Shown: positions 22,777 to 35,345 of the stretch, one piece after another
How the letters are laid out: each line of letters starts with the position of its first letter
How positions within the stretch are numbered: position 1 is the stretch's first letter
DNA from: Gamsiella multidivaricata
Taxonomy: Eukaryota > Mortierellomycota > Mortierellomycetes > Mortierellales > Mortierellaceae
Assembly: GCF_025024155.1 (NCBI RefSeq)
Contig: NW_026251721.1
Location: forward strand, 62,001-126,000
Reading direction: 5' to 3'
Length of the DNA: 64,000 nt
Made by a program: the position numbers and the translations under genes
Notes under the pieces: generated by a model
What the model was told of the DNA's origin: nothing
Database searches by the model: none
The model's input: the letters and a program-made list of their open reading frames with translations, nothing else

Positions 22777-23995
22777 GCTGCAAGATTCTGGCTACGATGG
22801 GTGTTCTGGGGGATCGGTTGCTACTGAGTCGCGAACAAAGACGACGGGACAAATGAGCGCAGTGAGGTCTTTTATGACAAGGGAATTCGGCGGTATGAAC
22901 TCTTATTGTTTGAAAAATGTGAAGAAAGTGTTCGCCAGCGAGTAGAATCAGATCATAAAGATCAGGAATGCCGGTGTGCAGCAGAAAAACATGGGAGAAC
23001 AAAAGGCAGAGAATTAAAGAAGAAAACGTGGTGCTGGCTCCTGCCTGTTGGCAGCAAAGCAAGTTATACCCACAGGCTGCAGTCGTGATCACGACTCTTC
23101 AATTCGTGGTCAACACCCCCCTTTTCTAATTAATTATTTTTTTCTTTAATCAAAGTAAAAAAACCAGGCAGGCCGAGGCAAAGCGGATGACCAACAAAGA
23201 TGTGGTTTCCATATTCTTTAGTAACTCCACCGATTGACTCCTCGGTCCATTGACAGCCACCAGTGCTATCTGCATTGTTTGCACATGCAGAGGCGAGTAG
23301 AACAGAGACCAAAGCAGCTCACGCATGAACGACACACAAAACACGCACGTTTAAGACACAGGCGACATGAAAGAGCACGGATGGTCGATCACACGGCCAA
23401 CACCTACATGCACTCCACATCAACAATGTACGCCTTGCTTTTTTTATTTCTATTTCTTTTATTTGGATAGACAAAATTGTGGTTCCTCTCAGGCTGATTA
23501 CTGCTGAAATCTCTGGGAGCTTGCTTACTGCAGCTACGCCTACGAAGGCGGACTGGGTGGTGATTCCGTGGAGACAAATCCTTTGATCTATTGGATTATC
23601 CAAAGGTGGACAACATGCGTACTACCGTTCGATCCATAAGGTCGTATTTTCATCCGTCCTCGTGTACGGACTCAGCCTATAACAGGCCAGTTTTTGGCGT
23701 TCAAATTGGTAGCAGGTAACCACACAAGCTACAATAATCATGAGCGGAACTCACCCGTTGCAGAGGCAGCAGCGGAGTTGAAACGCGACTTGAGAGACGC
23801 GACAAACACGACACGTCCTAAATTCGTAGACTGCAGTGGCCCTTAATAAATCGAGAAATGCTTCTTCTCTGTTCCTTGGAAACTCAGCTTGCAAGACGTT
23901 CGTTCACGGTCCGCAACCATCCCCATCCTCCTTCATTCTCTCACTCCTTCTTCTCCATCCAACACACCCCCGTCCACTCTACAGACTCGCCACCA
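22777..23995. promoter_or_regulatory. Divergent promoter region between the acidic-protein gene and CCT1
   Basis: About 1.2 kb separating two genes read away from each other. The last 100 bases before the CCT1 ATG are C/T-rich (TCCTTCATTCTCTCACTCC-like), as in many highly expressed fungal promoters, and the ATG context is CACCAATG. No coding sequence is convincing, and no clear heat-shock element was found. Confidence 0.5.
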
Positions 23996-26323
23996 ATGTA
24001 TACTTCACAGCAGAGCACCAGCCTGTTTCTGGGAGGAGAGCGCACCAGCGGACAGAACATCAGGGATCAGAATGGTACGCACTCTACGACAGAACCAGAC
24101 GAATTTGCAATTGATGGACCTGAGGCGCATCGCCAAAAAAAAAAAAAGGCCTTCGCTATGCTATAAGAATCATGCAAGGAACGAATCAAATCGCTGAAGA
24201 TACGTCTCGTCTACTTGAAACTAGTCCTTGCGGCATCCTCGATCGCCAACATCGTCAAGTCATCTCTGGGACCTGTTGGTCTTGACAAGATGATCGTCAA
24301 CGAAATTGGAGTAAGCATCTCCCTACAATGTCTGCGGATCAGTTGTCCTCAGGAATATCGGTGGTCAGAGTACTGAATATACTCTCCGCGTCTATTTCTT
24401 TGTTCCTGTGCTCACGTACGCGTTCCATCTCATCTTAGGATGTTACAATCACCAACGACGGCGCCACCATCCTTAACATGTTGGAGGTCGAGCACCCGGC
24501 AGGAAAGATCCTTGTGGAACTGGCCCAGCAGCAGGACAAGGAAGTCGGTGATGGAACGACCTCAGTTGTCATTATCGCCGCAGAGCTCTTGAAGCGTGCC
24601 AACGAGCTCGTCAAGAACAAGATCCATCCCACCACCATCATCACCGGATACAGACTCGCCTCAAAGGAAGCCTGCAAGTTCATTGCGGATCAGATGTCGA
24701 TCAAGGTTGAGGCACTCGGACGTGATTGCCTTATTAACGCAGCTAAGACTAGCATGTCTAGCAAGATTATTGGATCGTAAGTTTAGTGTCGACAACTGGA
24801 TGGACAGGATTCGCATGCAGCGCTTTCCATGGCTACATATGGAGAATTTGACGATAAGGAACAGGGAGTGAATCACTTCAGCACATTGATTGTACTCGCT
24901 CTACTGCGCCTCGCAATGAACGATTTTGTTTAGGTACGATGAGTTCTTTTCGAACATGGCTGTTGATGCCATGCTCGCTGTCAAGTCGACTAACAGCCGT
25001 GGCGAACATAAATATCCCGTCAAGGCTGTCAACATCTTGAAGGCTCATGGACGCAGCGCCACCGAGTCGATGCTCGTCAAGGGATACGCTCTCAACTGTA
25101 CGGTCGCCAGTCAGGCTATGAAAACCAAGATCACGAACGCCAAGATCGCATGCTTGGATATCAACCTCCAGAAGGTCCGCATGAACCTGGGAGTACACAT
25201 CATGGTCGACGACCCAGACAAGCTGGAGGATATCCGCAAGAGGTAACCAATGTTGGAATATTCGACTCTTGATAATCAACCATGATTAGATTGTTTTGGG
25301 AATGGACATTAATAAGTTTTCATAACACCATGAAAATGGCACATAGGGAAAGCGACATCACTACGGAGCGCATCAAAAAAATTCTCGCCACTGGAGCCAA
25401 CGTGATTTTGACGACCAAGGGAATCGACGACATGTGCTTGAAGCTGTTTGTTGAGGCTGGTGCTATGGCTGTTCGTCGCTGCAAAAAGGAAGATCTTCGT
25501 CGCATTGCCAAGGCAACGGGCGCTACCCTGATCTCGACCTTGGCCAACCTGGAAGGCGAGGAGACCTATGATGCCTCATACCTGGGAAATGCAGAGGAGG
25601 TTGTCCAGGAGAGGATCTCTGACGATGAATGCATCTTGGTCAAGGGCACCAAGGCTCAGTCTTCGGCGTCGATCATTCTCCGCGGAGCCAACGATTTCAT
25701 GCTGGATGAAATGGAGCGTTCGTTGCACGATTCGCTTTGCGTGATCAAGAGGACCCTTGAGAGTGGAAGTGTTGTTCCTGGAGGCGGTGCTGTAGAGACG
25801 GCATTGAACATTTACCTTGAGAACTTTGCCACCACCTTGGTATGCTGGCGTTGCGCTTTTTTTTATATTTTTATTTGGCATCTTTTGTCGCACAAGTGTT
25901 GCGTAGACTGACACCCTTCCATTTCTCTGCGTCTTTTTTTTTTTTTTTTTTTTTTTTTTACGGATTCATTAGGGTTCTCGTGAGCAATTGGCGATTGCCG
26001 AGTTTGCCAGTGCTCTGCTTGTGATTCCCAAGACCCTGGCTGTCAATGCTGCCAAGGACTCGACCGACCTTGTTGCAACACTTCGTGTCTACCACAACGC
26101 ATCGCAGAACGACAAGGCACGCCAGGGCTTGAAATGGTACGGTCTGGATCTGATCAAGGGCGAGGTCCGCGATAACATCCACGCCGGTGTTCTTGAGCCG
26201 GCCATGTCAAAGATCCGTGCACTGCGCTCAGCAACAGAGACGGCGCTGTCGATCTTGCGTATCGATGATATGATCACGGTGGCACCTGAGCAGCGGGAGC
26301 AGGACGATGGTCATGGTCACTAA
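23996..26323 (+). CDS. TCP1: T-complex protein 1 subunit alpha (CCT1)
   Basis: Six exons, 551 residues: 23996-24074, 24225-24310, 24439-24776, 24934-25242, 25347-25839, 25973-26323. The frame is kept at every GT-AG junction. It is a group II chaperonin subunit that folds actin, tubulin and other cytosolic proteins in the CCT/TRiC ring. Hallmarks: GQNIRDQN at the N-terminus, [12 protein letters not shown] and [10 protein letters not shown] for nucleotide binding, [15 protein letters not shown] with the catalytic Asp, and VVPGGGAVE in the C-terminal equatorial part. The alpha-subunit-like [22 protein letters not shown] stretch and a length near the usual 550 support the subunit call. The fifth intron has a 26-base T run (25934-25959) close to its acceptor. 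The tail ends in a His/Gly stretch. Confidence 0.97.
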
Positions 26324-26543
26324 AAAAAAAAGAAAAAGAAAAAAAAAGGCGTACATGTTGAAGAATAGATAGACGCATCAGGATTGTTATGTTTTGAATT
26401 GAAACGAGGCTTTCGATATTTACATGGTTGTTACTGTCATCATTATAAAGAGCAAAAAAAAAAAAAGAAAAAAAAAAAGCTAGCAAGACCATTGAGAAGC
26501 GAAAGTGCGTTTTAGCAATATATAGTGTATAGTCTTTGCGCGT

Positions 26544-29118
26544 TTACTTGAAACGAGGTTTATGAGATCTACTAGGTTTATGTCGTGGGCGAGACGGGTA
26601 GATGGGGACAAAGTGGCCATCTGGTGAGTGGACTTGGTACTCGTAAGGAACATGTCGTTGGATCCAATCACATCGTGATGTTTCCACATCATTGAGGACC
26701 GTGCTGTTATCCAGTTCAATCTGGAGGACAGGATCCGACTTTGCGTATGTTGGCCACTGGACACCCATGAGGTCTGGGTTTTCGACCGCGAGACCGGGCT
26801 GGCCCTTCTTGGGGTTCGGATCGTCATATCTTGCAAATGTCGTGAACCTGTCGATGACCTGGCGTGCGAACCGGGCATCGTCTCCAGTCTGCTCGCTGAG
26901 AGGCAAGACATCTCCGGACCCAAAGGAGGGGATAACATCATCAAAATGACAGACGCGGCCGCTACAGAATAGTGGATAGTTCCGGACTAAAGGTATGCCG
27001 TGCTTCATCTTGTAGACGTACAGTCCGGATCGATGGGTGATGATGCCCTGGCTCATGACCTGGAGTGGGCAGTTGAAATAGAAATCCGACGACGCATTCG
27101 AGAGCACGTTGCGGACCGTGTCGGGATCTGAGGTGTTCAACTGGTAATAGGGCGACTGCAGAAGCGCATGCGTACGTTCCTCCCGTAGCGCCTTGCCTAT
27201 GACCTTGTCGAGATCCGAAACAGGGACTGGGAGTGGAATGTAAGTCGGAATAAACGAGGCGCTTTCATCGCGAGTGGTGCCCCAGAGGATATTGGCCTTG
27301 GTGTTGTATTGACCGGACCGGACCAGATCTGCGAAATCAGCGGAGAACAAGTCACCGTCGACCGTGGGCCTGAAGAGGGCGCCGTCGGGTAACCATGCAG
27401 TTGATGTGCTGTTCAGGAGGACGGAGATGGTCTTGATCTGTGCAGATTTAACTTCAGCGGCGGTCTTGCTCAGGGCACAGTCCAAATCCGGGGATTGACA
27501 GTTTAGGAAATGCATGGTGAGGTTCCCCATTCTTGAGGAATCCGCCACGTTCGAGAATGGGCTAAGTCGTTTTCGATTTGACAGAGTAATTATTATTAGC
27601 CTTCGTACCACAATATCACATTACCACATTCCAGACAATTATGAAAAAAAAAAGAGAATAGGAGAATAGGATGCGATTGCCCCTACATGCCCATTTGGTC
27701 TGACTGGGAGATGGCGTTTCGATAGAGATCAAACGCCGACGGGACCGAAAGTAGAGCGCGCATGGAGTAAGCACCGGAACTCTCACCAAAGATGGTGACC
27801 TGGCTCGGATCGCCTCCAAAGGCCGCAATGTTCCTTTGGACCCACTCTAGTGCGGCGATTTGATCACGAAAATTCAGGTTCCCGGGCGCTTTCGATCGAG
27901 GGATCTCCGGTGTGTTCTCGAACGAGCCGAAAATACCCAAGCGATAATCTACGTAGCGAATAATAATAATAGCAAAAAAGACGTGGAAAAAGGTCAACAG
28001 CGATATCCTCCCCCATCCTCGATTTGCAGAGAGCCAGCAGAGCATCTGAACTTACTGATAATTACCACCACAACGCCCGCCCGCGAGACCAGATTCCCAG
28101 GCTCGAATATGGACGTTGATCCAGATAAAAACACAAACCCCCAGGATGGACATAGACCATCACCGGGAGCCCTTTGCCGACCTTGCCATCCTTCAAACTT
28201 GGCGTGTACACATTCAGATACAGACAATCCTCTGATTCTTCCGCACCCGTGATCAGACTCACCGGCGACATGCTCCTGACCAGTTGGCTGAACGTCAGCT
28301 GCATGCACGCATGACTAAACTTCGTGGCATCGTTCACCTGTCCCTCAAACTTTCCCAGATCCCTGATGGCCTCCGGCCCCATAAACCTCAGACCCTTGAC
28401 GGGCGGCTCTGCAAAGGGGATTCCCTGGAACCGGAACTGATCGCGATCGCGGTAGCCCTGCCACGTGCCCATGTTCGGTATCTCGACTTTGATCTGCTGG
28501 GACTTGTCCCAAGTGAGGAAAGTCGTCCGTGGGAGTGAATTGGTGCAGAGCGCAGGGAGTTGAACTGAGGTACAGGGAAACTGTCGGGTCTCGCCCGATC
28601 GGCGGTCCAGGGCCGTACATTCCACGTCGGCGTTGATCCAGAAGTAGCGGGCTCCTTTGAGCTCGCTCTGCGCCACAGGGGTGATGTCTAGTAGTCGTGG
28701 CAGGTTTCCGTACGTCGCATCCACCAAAGCTAATATTCGAGCATTGCGAAGCATAGGTTCGTTAAAATGATAGGATATTTCTCAGTTTCATACGATAGAG
28801 ACTTTTTCTTTTTTTTTCTTTCTTTCCTTTTTTTCATTAGCAAGCACACGTACGCTCTCCAAGGCTCGCACACGCAGCTTCTGCATCTTTATAAGCTCTC
28901 GGCTTGGACAGTAGGATGACAGGGTATTTGGGTGTGCTGCTGTCAACGTCGTTTTCCATCAAGAGGTGAACCCCACCAAGTTCCTTGGCTGAAGGAGCAT
29001 CGCTGTCAAGATTCGCGGCGCTCACAGTGCCCTGAGGTGAGGATGGAAGGGCATCGATACAGCTCGAAGGTATGGTGAGCACGGCCACTAAAGCCGTTGC
29101 TACTCTGAGGATCAGCAT
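26544..29118 (-). CDS. Secreted carboxylesterase (type B), copy A, with a frame break
   Basis: Four exons: 29118-28854, 28729-28056, 27948-27687, 27561-26544. The order is signal peptide (MLILRVATALVAVLTI), an N-terminal Cys-containing module like that of copies B and C, then an alpha/beta-hydrolase esterase domain. Triad-type motifs are FGESSGA (Ser), TRDESA (Glu) and RVCHFDD (His). The summed exon length is one base short of a multiple of three. Near 28131-28135 the frame reading VMVYVH must shift to reach the next conserved segment (SIFEPGNLVSR); the break lies in a run of five G on the coding strand. The oxyanion-hole motif here begins HP rather than HG. Either a sequencing error in the homopolymer or a disabled gene would explain this. 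No Kex2-type KR site follows the signal peptide. Confidence 0.85.
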
Positions 29119-29406
29119 GGTTGCTGTCGTTTGATAAGGATGGTATGTCGTGATCCTGGATATATGAAGAAGGCGAGGCAGGAGGAAGGGGGGAAAGCAA
29201 GCAAGGAACAGTGAAAGGGGGGGGGGAGATCGGCCGATCTTTTTTATTCCATTCGCATCAAGAGTATTCTTCTTTCCCCGATTGACATTCCACAAAAGAC
29301 TTGACTTGCGACTTCGCATTTCGCTTTCCTCCTTTCTGTGTTCTTCTTTAATAAATATGATACAATAGTCGCGCAAGAACCCGGGGAGGGAGGGTCTGTT
29401 AATCTT

Positions 29407-31554
29407 CTAAGCATTGTCCCAGTCGTGCACCTTGGGATTCAATGCCTGCCCAGCTTTCATCTTTTGCCCATCCTCCCTCGCAATCCTATCGATTCCCACA
29501 TACCCATTCGCCAAATCCTTCTCCCGCTGCGTTAGCGAATTGACCTTGGCTCCCGCGAGACAACTCTCGCCAAAGTCCCACTCGGCGTCCTTGGGCTCCA
29601 GCTGCAGTTGGTCCTGCGAATTCAGTCCAAGTCCCCGCAAGACCTCCTTCATACCTTCGGGATCTCTCGTGAACCTCTCGCGGTGCTTCTGATGTCCGCC
29701 ACCCGACATCCAGTAATCGAATGTCAGATACCGGTTATTACCCGCGTTCTTGTTACGGTACAATCCACCGTTCCACCACAGAGGCTGCCCGCGATAGTCC
29801 TCATGCAGTTGCGCACCGCACACAGACTGATCATTGTCAGGTCGAAGTTCGCCAATCACACCACCATAGTTGCGCATGAACACATAGGGCTCCTGAATCA
29901 TCTCGAATCCTGTCCAGAACGTCTCCTTATCGCCATGGAAGACCTCGTAGCTGACCAGATCACGCTCCCACTTGCCGTTGCTCTTACAGGTCGCTAGTAT
30001 GCCCAAGAAGCGCGTTCTTTTGTTGACTAGTACCACCCCGGATTCCTGCTCATGGGCCGAAACCCGTCTAAACATGCGGGAGATTGGGGGAAAGGACGAG
30101 AGGATGGGCGTCACCGACTTGAGCCAGTCCGATCCTTTAGACCCACCGGCGAACAGTGTTCGATCATAAAAGAATAACGCTCCAGTTGCCAGGTACCCTG
30201 GGTCCTCGAAAAGCACAGCGGGGTCCTGATCACATCCATGACAATCCAATCAAGGCATTTCTGGTTAGAACACATTTATACGGGATTAAAGTGCGCACCA
30301 ATCGAGTAGCATCTGCCTGATTCGAACACTGTATTACCTGCAAAAAGTAAGCGTCGGCATCGATAAACATGACCTCCTCAAAGCTCGAGGCCAGCATCGC
30401 AAATGGTTTGATGGACCATCCTCCGAGTTGCATATAGTCGTTGTCCAGGATCTGGGTCACATCAATGATCTCAATGTCCGACGCCATGTCTCTCAGGTAC
30501 TTCTGCCTTTCCCTCGACAGGTCGTTATCGCCCATGTGGAAGACCTGAATAGGCAATTTCGACTTGAGACGATTGCGAACCGCCTGGATCGAGGTCACCA
30601 CGAATTCAAACTGTCCGTTGCCTGCGCAGAAGACCAGCCCACGACCCTTGTATGAGCGATAGAGAGAAAAGGACGACTGGCGCGCATAGTGAACCCAGGG
30701 GAACAATCTCTTTTCCAAACGGAGGAAGAAATCAATCTCAGGGCGGGTTTTGGCCATCTCGACCAAAGCCTTCTCACGCTCACGCTCACGTCCCGCAAGT
30801 CCCTGGTAGATGGGGAGGACGTGGTTCCAGAGAGCTTTATAGAGTCGTTCTGCCCGGGACAGCGCTGCAAAGTTGATCTTTTCTGGGTGGCCCGCCAAGT
30901 TGTCGTTCTTCCCGTAGTCCTCCTTCAGCATCTCGGTCTTTAGGTTGAAGCCGATGGTTGTATCCAGCAGCTCTGTGTCCTCACGAGTCCAGGCCGGGAC
31001 GTCATGCGGGATGGCGACGTCATGGGTGAGGTGCAGGGACTCGGGAACCTAGGAGGACCAGTGGAAAGACGTGTTAGCACCGAATACTCAGACCAAAGAT
31101 GTCTCCCCCCCTGATTCCAATACAGAGCTTCAAAATAAAGCTAGCGGGAAGGTTGTTATCGTGATGATGATGGTGTGGCAGGGCAGAAAAAAATCCAGGG
31201 CCACCATCATTATCGATGCCGACAAGATTGTGCAACTGCCTTGACTGTGAAAATGCTTTATCCACAGTGTCCAATTGGTCTGTCCAATGTCTAATGGATA
31301 GTGTCTTGGACAAGGAGGCAAGCAAGTAGGTATGGAGGTCTTTATCGCCCGCGTACCTTGAAAGAGCTGAGGGGGGCTCTCTCCTTGGGCTTCTCGACCT
31401 GGGAATGGTCCTGGCCCTGGCGGGACCGCCCTGGGTTGGTCCAGTTTTCCCTGTCAAAGGAGGGCTGGTATCTGAAGCCGAAGGCGAACAGGCAGAAGAT
31501 GACGACCAGGCCAATGAACAGCTTGACCACGGGTGAGCGCGGTAAGGAGATCAT
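29407..31554 (-). CDS. Alpha-mannosyltransferase, MNN1 family
   Basis: Three exons, 575 residues: 31554-31357, 31048-30338, 30225-29407. The first intron is long (308 nt), the second 112 nt, both phase 0. It is a type II Golgi membrane protein: a short cytosolic tail, then the anchor VVKLFIGLVVIFCLFAFGF (about residues 9-27), a stem, and a lumenal catalytic domain. The metal-binding DXD motif is FIDADAYFL, near residues 295-303, right at the second splice junction. Downstream, LFEDPGYLATGALFFYDRT and the C-terminal WWNGGLYRNKN match MNN1-type enzymes, which add alpha-1,3-mannose to N- or O-linked glycans using GDP-mannose. The gene lies between esterase A and sulfite oxidase, all on the minus strand but with separate promoters. 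Exact linkage unknown. Confidence 0.88.
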
Positions 31555-32092
31555 TGTTCAGGAGCAGAGGGGAAGGGGATGCGACGGACACAATAACGAT
31601 GAGGATGGGAATGGGGATGGGGATGAGGAGAAAAGAGGGAATGGTCGTCGGAGGGGCGATGGGACGATGTGATGAGAAAAGGAAGGGAGGAAAGGCGAGA
31701 GGCTTCTTCGTGGGCTTTGTTGTCTGCGATGCTGACTACAACTACAACTCATTTGATGTCTCACACTCATATCCGTCTATTCCTCTCTACGTCTTCATTG
31801 TTGATCGTGCATGCGCCCCCTCCCTCCCTTCTTCACCGCTGTGGATCGGAATGTCAATCCTGGGACCTAGAGAGATCATCAGTATGTCTGATACCATGGG
31901 CAAACCCTCTTAACCGGCATTACCAACACCCAGCCAGCTCCAGTCAATCCAGGCAGCGTCAGTCCATCGGACCTCCTCGCCCATGCACACGCACACAATA
32001 CATGGCTGCAGCTCGCAACCGATACCCAATACATCATCGTAGATTAACTGATTTATTTCACGATCGCTATACGCTCATGAAGCCCTACATGT
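31555..32092. other. Spacer between the mannosyltransferase and sulfite oxidase genes
   Basis: About 540 bases forming the 5' flank of the mannosyltransferase gene and the 3' flank of the sulfite oxidase gene. It contains a GGAATGGGGATG-type purine-rich repeat at about 31600-31640 close to the mannosyltransferase start. No gene seen. Confidence 0.55.
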
Positions 32093-34395
32093 CTACATAT
32101 ACGATTGAGGCATCTGGGTGACATTCGAGACACGGAACCAGGCATTGTTCATCACACCTCTGTAGTTCCAGATCGGGAACTCTGGCTGCATGTTTCCACT
32201 CGAATCATCTAGCATCCAACAAACGCAATCCATGTTAACAAAGGGCCTTTGTCAACACTACGAGCATCATTGACCGAAATGACACCTGCAACTTACATGC
32301 TCGAACAACCAACTGGGACGTCGTCGAGATCTTTGGCACCTTCTTCTCCCACAGCGCCCATGCCCAGTACATTCCGCTGACCTTATCCGGGGTCTGTTCG
32401 ATCTTGTCGACGGGCTCCCATGTTGCACCGCCATCGACGGACAACTCGACTCTGTAGATGGCCCGGCCACCACCCGAGATGGCGTATCCCTTGACAGTAA
32501 TGGGTTTGGACGATAGGATGACTTCCTTGTCCATCGGAGTGCAGATCACGCACTGCACGTTCATCTCTCCCAGCGACGGCGCAGAGTCCCATGCAGAGTC
32601 CACATTAGAGGCATCAATCTAAAATAAAGGTACTCGTGTGTTAGAGTCCGCTGCTGTGCTTGTGCAATACAGAAAAAAACAAATGCAGTTAAAAAAAAAA
32701 AAGGTTTACCCATGGAGGAAGGATCTTGTAGTCGAGTTTCTACATATTTACACCACGTCGAGTTGTCAGCCTTTTTTTGCATTATGCTTTCATCCTTTCC
32801 TGCGCAGAAAGGAAGGATTTCTATTTCACTTGGCATGTATACCTGGAAGAACGAATTGGACTCCTGTGGCTGAACGACAATCTTTTGCAAAAACTTGACA
32901 GATCGAGCGCCGATATAGCCAGGAACGATCACTCGGAGCGGATATCCGTGGTCGCGCGTCAGGAGCTTGCCATTCATCTGTCGTGGAAAGTGAATACAAC
33001 ATCTGGTTTAGGCGAATCGACACTTGCAGCAGGAAAAATAAAAAAATAAGAAAAAAAAGTGCAGCATTGCAACAGGCACTGCCTGCGTTGAAATATGCCA
33101 TACCTCATAGGCCAGAATGACATCGCCAAGTGGATCCCTAGAGTGAATAGGATAAGGAACGCAAAAAGGAGCGTTCAATACGCACGACCATCTCCAGAGT
33201 ATCGCTGAAATGGAAAGCAACAAAGAGTTCCACACAGACAAGGAACCCATTCTTACATAGCCTTTCGAAGAGGGATCGAGCTACCATAGCATGCATCCTC
33301 CTTGACGTGGTCATCAGCCTCGAACGAGACATGAAAATTGCGGATCATTCCATGGTGCAGATCCCCCGGCACACCAGCAACGCTTTGGAGGATGTCGCAG
33401 AGCCGAGGACCAGACCAGACCGCCTATGAGACGCAATTGGAAACAGGGGTTAGTAGCTGGCTCATTGACCAACAGAGGATAAATATAGCAAAAGGAGGCT
33501 GTAAACAGTGGTGGGAAGAAAACACAAAAGTGCCAGATGTACAAAGGAAGGGGGGAAAGTAGTGGATGTCGGCGGTCATGCGAGGGAAATAAAGTTATGG
33601 CGTCAGATGGCGACAGCACTAGAAAATATGAAGACCACTTCTTCTCATGGCCATGCCCCAAGGTTGTATATACTCCTTCCACCGTGGAACACAACAATGA
33701 AGGATACACAATAGAATGGAACAATGGACGTAAACTGCGTGCGAAAGAAACGGCATAGCTCAATACTTACATTGGAGATGGTACCCGCCTTCCAGATAAC
33801 TCCCTTCACTTCCTTGACCTGTGCCAATCCCTCTCTTCTATTGCCAGCGCACTAACAATTATCGCAATGAGGAAAAGAAAAAAAAAAAGGCAGGGAGCAG
33901 TGAGCAGCAAGCTAAAGAAAAGAAGCCTTTCTTCTTTTCGTGTCACCTCTGGTTAAAAACGAACACAACGATAGACTAGCATGAAAGTAATCCTTTTACC
34001 TGCAGAGAAGCAGCGATGGTGGCCTTGGGCCACTTTGTCATGATGTCGTTCATGTTCAGCACCTTCCACTCGACAGGGCCGAGTTGGCCTTGACTGGCCT
34101 GGGTGTATTGCTGGATACCAATGTACAATCTGTGGTCCTCCAACCGGATGTCTGGAATGGGGCCATGGTTGCGTTTGAAGAACACGTCTGTGGGTGTGAT
34201 GTGTCCTGCGTTGATGAGCAGAGGGAGATGGGGCTCGGCATTGAAGGGCTTTGGCGCGTGGACCAGGTAGTTGGAGAGGATCCGGGGAGGGTCCTGGGAG
34301 TAGTCGTGGTCGCATAGCTCTTTTTTAGAGTGCTGTGGGGGCGCTACACATGGCTTGGTGTTAATAGAGTTGGTGGCGGTATGGGGCAGCTCCAT
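32093..34395 (-). CDS. Sulfite oxidase (molybdenum cofactor enzyme)
   Basis: Seven exons, 416 residues: 34395-34000, 33851-33771, 33423-33257, 33137-33104, 32977-32843, 32618-32297, 32208-32093. All introns are GT-AG and the total length is in frame. The enzyme oxidises sulfite to sulfate. Motifs: FFKRNHGPIP near the N-terminus; CAGNRREGL with the molybdenum-ligating Cys at residue 133, the first codon of exon 2; ACYGSSIPL; RDHGYPLRVIVPGYIGARSVKFL; and in the dimerisation domain VKGYAISGGGRAI and WNYRGVMNNAW. There is no cytochrome b5 domain, unlike the animal enzyme, and no clear mitochondrial or PTS1 signal. The start is the only in-frame ATG before these motifs. It is divergent from the Cbf1-like gene, which suggests shared sulfur control, but this is inference. 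Confidence 0.95.
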
Positions 34396-35345
34396 GCTTG
34401 AAGATATAAGGGAGGGAATGGATGGATATATTTGGAGGTTACCAACAGGTCTAAGCAGAGTTGGGAAGGGGTCTTGTGAATGAGGAATGAGCGAAGGATG
34501 GAATGAGTTGAATGTGGAATTCAATGAGAGAAAGAGAAGAGAAGCGTCCCTGTCGTAGGCGTCTGCTGCACTCTCAGGACCACCCCCGCTCCATGGCCGT
34601 AGCCTCTTCTTCACACCTTTGGTATTATTCTTCTTAAGGCATTAAAGCAGGTCTAGCCAGGCGAGTAGGACTCGTGGGGCTGGAGGAGCATAGGCCAAGG
34701 CACGCTCTATGCAGGCATGCCAGCCGCCTGCCGGTGCTGCTTGGCTATGTGGGCTGCATAGGCTGCTGGAGGCACCATTCCAGAGGCAGCCAATGCGTCT
34801 TCCGGCAGTGTGGATGCCCCTTCATGCCTCCCGCCTTATTTGGACTCCTCCTGCAGCCAATCAAGTCGCGTAGCCCACACATCCTGCTTTTGAGGGGCGG
34901 ACGTCTCTCTCTCCCCTCCTTAGAAGTCACGGGAATTTTTTTTTTCTTTCTTCCCTTTCGCTGTCACTCCCTCTCCCCATTCACCTCAACCCTGCGCATT
35001 TGCTCAACGTCGCAGACTCGACACGCTGCAGAGGGAAACGACCCCCCTCGACCCACTCCAAAAAGCACACGCTGTAAGTGCGCCTGATCCATGCAGTGTC
35101 CACGTCCGTGGGGAGGACCTGCATCATTCCTGTTTCCTCCATCTACAACCAGCGGACGCGTCATCGACTTCAGGGACAGATTGCTGCAAAGCGCGCGCCA
35201 TGTCGACACTCTAGATTCTAACTCTCGGCACATGTGTGTGTGTGTGTGTGTGCTTTTTTTGGCTGTCTAGATACCCCAGTTTTGAAAAACACCAGAGTCC
35301 GAGCGATAGACAGGAGCGATAGAGAGGCAGAGGATCACGATCATA
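34396..35345. promoter_or_regulatory. Shared divergent promoter of sulfite oxidase and the bHLH gene
   Basis: About 950 bases between two start codons facing away from each other. Two identical GCAGCCAAT sequences (34786-34794 and 34853-34861, both plus strand) contain CCAAT boxes 67 bases apart. An E-box-like palindrome CACATGTG lies at 35229-35236 and runs into a GT repeat. The CACGTG core expected for Cbf1-type binding is not present. No coding sequence seen. Confidence 0.55.

Noticed and set aside
33976..34614. Longer N-terminus for sulfite oxidase
   Set aside because: The frame is open upstream, but it starts with GTG and has no in-frame ATG before 34395.
34396..35345. CACGTG binding site for the Cbf1-like factor in its own divergent promoter
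   Set aside because: Reading the region gave no CACGTG core; only a CACATGTG palindrome was found.
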